Shown here: in pieces, positions 58,987 to 64,000 of the stretch
How positions within the stretch are numbered: the first letter of the stretch is position 1
How the letters are laid out: the number at the start of each line of letters is the position of its first letter
Assembly (NCBI GenBank): GCA_946183785.1
Contig: CAMHCS010000008.1
Coordinates: forward strand, 22,574 to 86,573
Direction: 5' to 3'
DNA length: 64,000 nt
Source of the DNA: an uncultured Selenomonadales bacterium
GTDB lineage: Bacteria; Bacillota; Negativicutes; Selenomonadales; Selenomonadaceae
Position numbers and translations under genes: made by a program
The notes under the pieces: model-generated
Seen by the model: the letters and a program-made list of their open reading frames with translations, nothing else
Database searches by the model: none
Told to the model about the DNA's origin: nothing

Positions 58987-59201
58987 AGGAACCGCTGATT
59001 AAGTCAAGTCGTGGCTCTGCCGAGGGATTTTTTCGTCAGGCAAGGAAAAGTGCTCGAAGGCGTAGCAGAGCTACGTCGATAAGCAGACGCTTGGCGCTTT
59101 AGCGCCTTAGCGGTCGCTTATGCAAAGCTGAGCACGTTGACGCAGCATGGCGGAAAAAGCCCCGGCAAGGACGCGGCAGGACTTATTCAGTGGTTCCTTT
59201 A
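58984..59201 (+). repeat. MITE-like palindromic element, copy C, with nested insert
   Basis: A 210-bp element (58988-59197) flanked by TTTA on both sides. Ends GGAACCGCTGATTAAGTC and GACTTATTCAGTGGTTCC are inverted repeats whose one difference from copy B is matched on the other arm. It is about 50 bp longer than copy B because of an insert in the loop. The right end lies 14 bp before the sulfatase start, whose ribosome site abuts it. Confidence 0.85.
59080..59131 (+). repeat. Nested 50-bp insert within MITE copy C
   Basis: This stretch (TAAGCAGACGCTTGGCGC onward to GCAAAGCTGA) has no counterpart in MITE copy B, which reads straight from TACGTCGA to GCACTTTGACG. It shares ordered blocks with 40882-40940. 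Its core is GGCGC-TTTA-GCGCC. Confidence 0.75.
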
Positions 59202-59215
59202 TCCAGGAGATACTC

Positions 59216-61240
59216 ATGGGGGCTCTATTCTTTCATGGCTTGCAGCAGGACGTGAAGCTCTTCTGCGTCGCGCCCGTCATCTGTGCGCTGTTCCGCCTCG
59301 TCTTTATATGGATGTATGGCGGTTATTCGTCTGTGCGCGGGCAATGGAATAAATTATATCATTGCTTCCGCTACGGATTCTGGTGGGGCATGGACTGGAA
59401 CGCCTACGCGCTTTTGTACCCGATGATTCTCGTGAGCCTGCCCGGGGCGTTTTTCCCGGCGTGGTTCTCGATGGGCGACACGCTCCGCGTCCTCGGCCTC
59501 TGCGTTTATCTTGCCGTCCTGTACGCGGCCTTCGTCGGCAAGCTGATCTATTATTACCATTATCGGGACATTTACAATAAAACGCTCTGGATGGGGAAAA
59601 ACGCCGACAAGAAAAACCTGCTGGACATTTTTTTCCACCAAAATCACGGCGTGTTGGTGCTGCTGAGTTTTATCCCTTTTCTTCTCGCCTGCTATTATCT
59701 GACGCGGTTCTGGCTTTCCACGCCGACGCTGCCCTACCCTGATTTCACCTCGGATGCGGCGCGATATGCTTTCAACTTTGCAGCGACGGCCGCTCTTGTG
59801 GCTCTTTTTTATTATTGCCGCTACGGCGGAAGCTTCAACCACGCGAAAAAACCGGAATGGGACGAAATCCCGACGGTCGTAAAGGAAGATATCTTTCTTG
59901 CGAAGGCCGCAATGGACGATCTCGTCACGTTGGAGATTGTCTGGAAACACCCGCCCCACGACTTGTTGAACCATACGGACGATGAGGCCGCGCCGCTCAT
60001 CGACGCCGTAGCCCCCTTGCCCGGCTGGCGGGACATGGAGCAGCCGCTGGAAATTTTCAGGCGCACAGCAAAAGGCGCGCATATCACGCCGCCGAAGCAC
60101 ATCTTTTATCTGCTGGCGGAAAGCTACGAACAGGCGCCTCTCGATCCGCCATACGCATCGCTCCATATCGCCGACGGCGGCAAAAAATTCTGCGCCGATC
60201 CCCACGCGTTCACAATTCGAAACTTCCTGTCGGCGGGGCTCCTGTCCCAGCCGTCCCTTGTCGGCCTGTTGCTCGGCGTTTACGACGCGGGGCTTGAGTT
60301 CAACGAATCGGAACCCTTTTGGCACGGCACGCTGCCGACTTCGCTCCCGATCCAGCTGCATAAACTTGGCTACCGCTCCGAGTTTTGGTACGGCGGCGAG
60401 CTGAACTGGGGAAGCCTTCAACATTTCCTGCCCGCGCTTGGCTTCGACGCGATGCACGGCGCGCCTGATTTTTGTCCGCCTGACGCGCCCCGCACCTGGC
60501 TCGGCGTATATGACCACATTTTTCTCAACGAAGCGGGAAAAAGAATCCGGGAAGCGGACGAAGAAACGCCGACGCTTCATTTTCTCTACACGACGTCGAA
60601 CCACGGTCCGTACACGATCCCGGTCGAGTCTTACGGCTACAGCGCCGAAATCGTCATGCCCGACGCGCCGGAGGCCGTACGCCGGAGCCGCATGGCACAG
60701 CGAAGGCTTGGATGCTATTGGTATACGGACTGGGCGCTGTTCCGCTTCATTGACGAGATGAAAGCGCTTTATCCTGACAGCCTGTTCATCGTCACCGGCG
60801 ATCACGCCATGCGCGTGCTTCCCTTCGACTGCGGCATTTCCAGCAGGAAGCAACCGACGCTGAGGGAGCACGCGGGGGACTTCTTCGCGCTTTGGCACCC
60901 GGAGCTCGCGGCCGCTATGTTCGCGGGCAACACCATCGGCGGACACATGAATATCTTGCCGACGCTGATCGAGCTGATTGCCCCGAAAGGACACGAATAT
61001 CTCTCGCTTTTCCCGTCGCTGACAGAAAAGCTCGAGAGCGTCGTGACGCCGCATCACTGGCTTACGGCGACGCAGATCGGGAATTTCGACGACAATCGCG
61101 CCCAACCGCTGGACGCGGACGAGGAAGAGAGCGCGCCCTCCGACGGCGGCCCGCTCCGCGCGGAACGGGAAGGCTGGCGCGAACTCTCCGGCTGGCTCGG
61201 CCGTCACACGGAATTATGCAAAAAGCCTATCTTATGGTAA
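59216..61240 (+). CDS. LTA-synthase-like membrane sulfatase-family protein
   Basis: 674 residues. Five transmembrane helices (within about 1-215) precede an alkaline-phosphatase/sulfatase-fold domain (about 285-620). FYLLAES, TTSNHGPY and VTGDHAMR supply metal ligands as in LtaS and OpgB. The usual Thr nucleophile position seems to be in SAGLLSQPSLVGLLLG, which offers only Ser. Such enzymes transfer glycerol-phosphate or phosphoethanolamine to envelope polymers; in a didermic cell the product is uncertain. ATG 59216 has CAGGAG upstream, just past the MITE. Together with the downstream fusion gene (57 bp on) it looks like an operon. Confidence 0.8.
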   Translation: MGALFFHGLQQDVKLFCVAPVICALFRLVFIWMYGGYSSVRGQWNKLYHCFRYGFWWGMDWNAYALLYPMILVSLPGAFFPAWFSMGDTLRVLGLCVYLAVLYAAFVGKLIYYYHYRDIYNKTLWMGKNADKKNLLDIFFHQNHGVLVLLSFIPFLLACYYLTRFWLSTPTLPYPDFTSDAARYAFNFAATAALVALFYYCRYGGSFNHAKKPEWDEIPTVVKEDIFLAKAAMDDLVTLEIVWKHPPHDLLNHTDDEAAPLIDAVAPLPGWRDMEQPLEIFRRTAKGAHITPPKHIFYLLAESYEQAPLDPPYASLHIADGGKKFCADPHAFTIRNFLSAGLLSQPSLVGLLLGVYDAGLEFNESEPFWHGTLPTSLPIQLHKLGYRSEFWYGGELNWGSLQHFLPALGFDAMHGAPDFCPPDAPRTWLGVYDHIFLNEAGKRIREADEETPTLHFLYTTSNHGPYTIPVESYGYSAEIVMPDAPEAVRRSRMAQRRLGCYWYTDWALFRFIDEMKALYPDSLFIVTGDHAMRVLPFDCGISSRKQPTLREHAGDFFALWHPELAAAMFAGNTIGGHMNILPTLIELIAPKGHEYLSLFPSLTEKLESVVTPHHWLTATQIGNFDDNRAQPLDADEEESAPSDGGPLRAEREGWRELSGWLGRHTELCKKPILW

Positions 61241-61297
61241 AATAATAGAAGATTTTTTTCTTTCGCACACGTCGGGAAAACGACAGGAGGATCCTCT

Positions 61298-63697
61298 ATG
61301 AACTTTGTCTTTATTGCCCCCCATTCTTCGCGCAACTGCTGGCTATTCTGCAACCGGCTGCAAAAAAACGGCGTGACCGTGCTTGGCGTCGGGGACGCTC
61401 CTTACGATTCCCTGGACAAGCATTTAAAAGATTCGCTGACGGAATATTACTACGTCAAGTCCATGCAGGACTATGACCAGGTATTCCGTGCCGTGGCGTT
61501 CCTTTCGTTCAAATACGGAAAAATCGACTGGATCGAGTCGCACAACGACCTGTTTCTCATGCAGGACGCGCGACTGCGGGAAGATTTCAATATAAAGACG
61601 GGTCTCCAGACGGCAGACGTCGATCGGTTCCAGAAAAAATCGGAAATGAAGGCCTATTTCCGGAAAGCCCATATAGCCACGGCGCGCCTCGCGGATGTCC
61701 CCTCCATCAGGGAGGCGAAAGCGTTTGTACGAAAGGTCGGATATCCGGTCATCCTGAAGCCGGACGTCGGTACCGGCGCGAAAGACGTCCTGCGCATGGA
61801 AACGGGTACTGAACTGGAATGGTTCTACTGGGAGCGGGAAAAATCGGATATTCCGTTCATCATGGAAGAATTCGTTCACGGAAATATTTATTCTTACGAC
61901 GCCATCGTCAACTCAAAGAGTGAGCCGTTGTTTGAGTCGATGGCGGCGTGGCCGCCGTCGATCACGGAGATTGTCTCGAAACAGCTTGACTTTTCCTACT
62001 ATGTTGACTCGGATATGCCCGACGAACTCCGCAAAGCGGGCCGTGCCGCCATACGGGCATTCAATGTGCAGAGCCGTTTTGTGCATCTGGAATTTTTCCG
62101 GCTGACCGAGGATCAGCTCCCCATCGGCCAGGAAGGTGAGCTTGTCGGCCTGGAAATCAATCTGCGGCCGCCCGGAGGCTATGCCGTGGATTTGATGAAT
62201 TTTGCACATTCCACCGACACCTATCAGATCTGGGCAGACATGATCACGATAGACAAACGTACGATTCCCAAACGTACCGACCACCATTTCTGCGTCTACG
62301 TGGGACGCCGCAACCGCAATGCGTACCTCCATTCCCATGACGAAATTATCGAACACTACAAGCCGAGCATAGTCATGCACGAGGCTGTGCCGCTGGCGCT
62401 GCAGTCGCAGATGGGGAACTACATGTATGCCGCGCGCCTGCAGACAAAAGAGGAATTGGCAGAATTCACCCTGTTCGCACAGGCGCAGTTCACCGACAGC
62501 GGACAGAAGAAGCGAGTGCTTTTGAAGGATTTGAAGCCGGGCATGGTCCTGGCGCAACCGATTGTTCTCCAGGAAGGCAAGCTCCTGATGGAAACCGGAA
62601 CGCGCATGACGGAATTCGTCATCAACCTCCTGCAGGATCCCCATTACATGGCAAAGGTGCTGCCGGAGGGAGTCGCGATGGATGAAATGCGGCTGATCGT
62701 GGAAATCCCCGATCAGCTGGACACGTTCGCGGTGGAGGATCATCCCCGGGCGGAATTTACGCGTTTGCAGCACGATGCACAGGATTTGCTGCCGAACCCG
62801 AAGACCGACAACCTTTTGGATGCGGATTATGTTCAGCTGTACCAATCGGTTTTGAGCGATCTGGAACAGCTGCTCAATCCGAACACGATCCACCACGGAC
62901 TCGACCTGGACGCTCTCGGCATGTTGATTTCCGACCGCAAGCTCGCCAGCCTCTGCAACGGTACGATTGCCGTCACCCAGATCCACAACATGGACTGCGA
63001 AGGCTCTTACCTGCTGCACCACAGCCTGCACGTTGCCATCCTGGCCGGGTTGATGGGAAAATGGCTGCGCTGGCCGCGAGAATCCAGAGAGCGGCTCCTC
63101 CTGACAGGCCTCCTGCACGATATCGGCAAATTGAAAATTTCCAACGATATTCTCAACAAGCCGGGCAAGCTTTCAATGTCTGAAATGAACATCATGCGCC
63201 GCCACTCCAACTACGGCGTAGAAATACTGGCGAAATGCGGTCTGTCCGCGGAGACCGATCTGATCGCCGGCGTCCTGCAGCACCACGAGCGCGGCGACGG
63301 CAGCGGCTATCCTTCGGGGCTCAAGCAGGACATGATTTCCCCCTTCGGAAAGATTATCGCGATTCTCGACATTTACGACGCCATGGCCACCAACCGCGTA
63401 TACGCGCACAAGACGTCTCCGTTCGACATCTTCGACAGGCTGACGACGGACATGATTGCCGGAAAGATTGACGAGACATACTGCGTACTGTTCGTGAGAA
63501 ATATCTGCCACGCGCTGACGGGCAGCTGGGTACGGCTGACGACCGGAGAAAAAGCGAAGATCATTTACATCGACCAGAGCCGAACGAACTCCCTGCCAAT
63601 CGTCCAGACCACCAAGGGCAAATTCTACGACCTCTCCGTCGACGGAACGGCAAAAATAGAGGAACTGTTGACCATGAAAGAAGCGATGGCGGAATAA
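61298..63697 (+). CDS. ATP-grasp / HD-GYP fusion protein
   Basis: 799 residues, cytoplasmic. Residues 1-400 form an ATP-grasp ligase: an N-terminal Rossmann-like part, K154 in YPVILKPDVGTGAKDV, EE at 190-191 in FIMEEFVHG and E286/N288 in GLEINLRPPGG for Mg-ATP. Residues 405-799 match the whole HD-GYP protein encoded at 57868, from its N-terminal module (LLKDLKPGMVLAQPI) through HD 607-608 (LLHDIGK), QHHE 661-664 and GYP 670-672 to the C-terminal region. The ligase substrate is unknown. The enzyme could couple cyclic-di-GMP signalling to peptide or small-molecule ligation. AGGAGG precedes the ATG; a strong terminator follows. Confidence 0.9.
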   Translation: MNFVFIAPHSSRNCWLFCNRLQKNGVTVLGVGDAPYDSLDKHLKDSLTEYYYVKSMQDYDQVFRAVAFLSFKYGKIDWIESHNDLFLMQDARLREDFNIKTGLQTADVDRFQKKSEMKAYFRKAHIATARLADVPSIREAKAFVRKVGYPVILKPDVGTGAKDVLRMETGTELEWFYWEREKSDIPFIMEEFVHGNIYSYDAIVNSKSEPLFESMAAWPPSITEIVSKQLDFSYYVDSDMPDELRKAGRAAIRAFNVQSRFVHLEFFRLTEDQLPIGQEGELVGLEINLRPPGGYAVDLMNFAHSTDTYQIWADMITIDKRTIPKRTDHHFCVYVGRRNRNAYLHSHDEIIEHYKPSIVMHEAVPLALQSQMGNYMYAARLQTKEELAEFTLFAQAQFTDSGQKKRVLLKDLKPGMVLAQPIVLQEGKLLMETGTRMTEFVINLLQDPHYMAKVLPEGVAMDEMRLIVEIPDQLDTFAVEDHPRAEFTRLQHDAQDLLPNPKTDNLLDADYVQLYQSVLSDLEQLLNPNTIHHGLDLDALGMLISDRKLASLCNGTIAVTQIHNMDCEGSYLLHHSLHVAILAGLMGKWLRWPRESRERLLLTGLLHDIGKLKISNDILNKPGKLSMSEMNIMRRHSNYGVEILAKCGLSAETDLIAGVLQHHERGDGSGYPSGLKQDMISPFGKIIAILDIYDAMATNRVYAHKTSPFDIFDRLTTDMIAGKIDETYCVLFVRNICHALTGSWVRLTTGEKAKIIYIDQSRTNSLPIVQTTKGKFYDLSVDGTAKIEELLTMKEAMAE

Positions 63698-63711
63698 AAG
63701 AAATTAAAGAA

Positions 63712-63750
63712 GCCCTCGTCGTTACCAAAACGGAACGACGAGGGCTTTTC
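63712..63750 (+). terminator. Terminator of the ATP-grasp/HD-GYP gene
   Basis: Perfect 12-bp stem GCCCTCGTCGTT with AACGACGAGGGC followed by TTTTC. Confidence 0.9.
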
Positions 63751-63756
63751 ATTTCG

Positions 63757-63832
63757 TGGCAGGGGCAGTAGGACTTGAACCCACAACCAATGGTTTTGGA
63801 GACCACTACTCTACCAATTGAGCTATACCCCT
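63757..63832 (-). tRNA. trpT: tRNA-Trp
   Basis: 76 bases on the minus strand including an encoded CCA. Anticodon CCA sits in GGTCTCCAAAACC; the D-loop AATTGGTAGAG and T-loop GTTCAAGTC are typical. Confidence 0.95.
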
Positions 63833-63838
63833 GCGATA

Positions 63839-63915
63839 TGGGGCGAGCGATGGGGATCGAACCCATGCGTGCTGGAGCCACAATCCAGTGTGTTAACCAC
63901 TTCACCACGCCCGCC
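63839..63915 (-). tRNA. hisT: tRNA-His
   Basis: 77 bases on the minus strand including CCA. Anticodon GTG in ATTGTGGCT; the extra G at -1 opposite C73 is encoded, as expected for tRNA-His. It lies 6 bp before tRNA-Trp, so they are probably cotranscribed. Confidence 0.95.
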
Positions 63916-63923
63916 ATAAAGGG

Positions 63924-63947
63924 AACGTCCGCAAAAAAGCGGACGTT
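63924..63947 (-). terminator. Hairpin after the gene at the window edge
   Basis: AACGTCCGC pairs with GCGGACGTT around six A (six T on the minus strand). It begins right at the stop of the partial gene; no T-run follows, so it may be a weak terminator or processing site before the tRNAs. Confidence 0.5.
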
Positions 63948-63948
63948 T

Positions 63949-64000
63949 CTAAACCGGCAGCTCCCTAATCTCCCGGGCCGTCTCCAGCCAAGTACGTTCG
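63949..64000 (-). CDS. C-terminal end of an unidentified gene (cut by window edge)
   Basis: The frame ERTWLETAREIRELPV ends in TAG at 63949. It reads like a real C-terminus and is followed by a hairpin, but 16 residues are too few to name it. Confidence 0.4.
   Translation of the reverse strand, partial: ERTWLETAREIRELPV

Noticed and set aside
59354..61207. 617-residue antisense frame opposite the sulfatase gene
   Set aside because: Arg/Val-rich shadow without start signals; the sense strand encodes a recognisable enzyme.
61913..63118. 401-residue antisense frame opposite the ATP-grasp/HD-GYP gene
   Set aside because: Shadow of a recognised coding region, with no ribosome site.

Overview
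This window reads as chromosomal DNA of a didermic, flagellated, anaerobic Firmicute of the class Negativicutes, probably a Selenomonas-like organism. Three things point there. The housekeeping gene order and sigma-70 promoters are Firmicute-like. The window nevertheless encodes outer-membrane machinery (a two-partner secretion pair). It also holds a fold-III lysine/ornithine decarboxylase of the kind Selenomonas uses to make cadaverine for its peptidoglycan. The taxonomic call is inference; no 16S gene is present.

Layout. 1-5.8 kb: a decarboxylase cut by the window edge, a membrane GGDEF protein, a YgbA-like gene, a hot-dog protein, an orphan gene, csoR and a metallo-beta-lactamase-fold gene. 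5.8-14.7 kb (minus strand): yceD-rpmF, then a type II fatty-acid synthesis operon plsX-fabH-fabK-fabD-fabG-acpP-(fabK-like)-fabF-rnc. 14.9-16.9 kb: a secreted SGNH hydrolase and rpmB. 17-24.6 kb (minus): hslO, a phosphodiesterase, the riboflavin operon ribD-ribE-ribBA-ribH behind an FMN riboswitch, then rplS-lepB. 23.1-34.7 kb (minus): a long cell-shape and division cluster, mreB-mreC-mreD-mrdA-minC-minD-minE-rodA, followed by two radical-SAM-associated genes and rng. 35-38 kb: a HerA-like ATPase and a DUF4143 ATPase whose promoter lies in a 58-bp palindrome. 38.2-41.7 kb: a cobalt/B12 locus behind a cobalamin riboswitch (a small protein, a secreted CbiK chelatase, a CobN C-terminal-half homologue). 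41.8-53.3 kb: a two-partner secretion system with a roughly 3290-residue exoprotein. 53.6-54.4 kb: an AT-rich YoeB toxin-antitoxin and HicB island. 54.5-57.7 kb: flagellin with a sigma-28 promoter, cysE and a deoxyinosine glycosylase. 57.8-63.7 kb: an HD-GYP protein, an LTA-synthase-like sulfatase and an unusual ATP-grasp/HD-GYP fusion. The end holds tRNA-Trp, tRNA-His and the tail of another gene.

The most unusual items are the ATP-grasp/HD-GYP fusion next to a paralogous stand-alone HD-GYP protein and an envelope-polymer synthase; a family of about 160-bp palindromic MITE-like elements (three copies, two with visible 4-bp direct flanks, all at transcription terminators, one carrying a nested 50-bp insert that also occurs in the B12 leader); the CobN half-protein beside an exported CbiK; and the palindrome over the DUF4143 ATPase promoter.

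All calls come from reading sequence and recalled family motifs. No database search or folding program was run.
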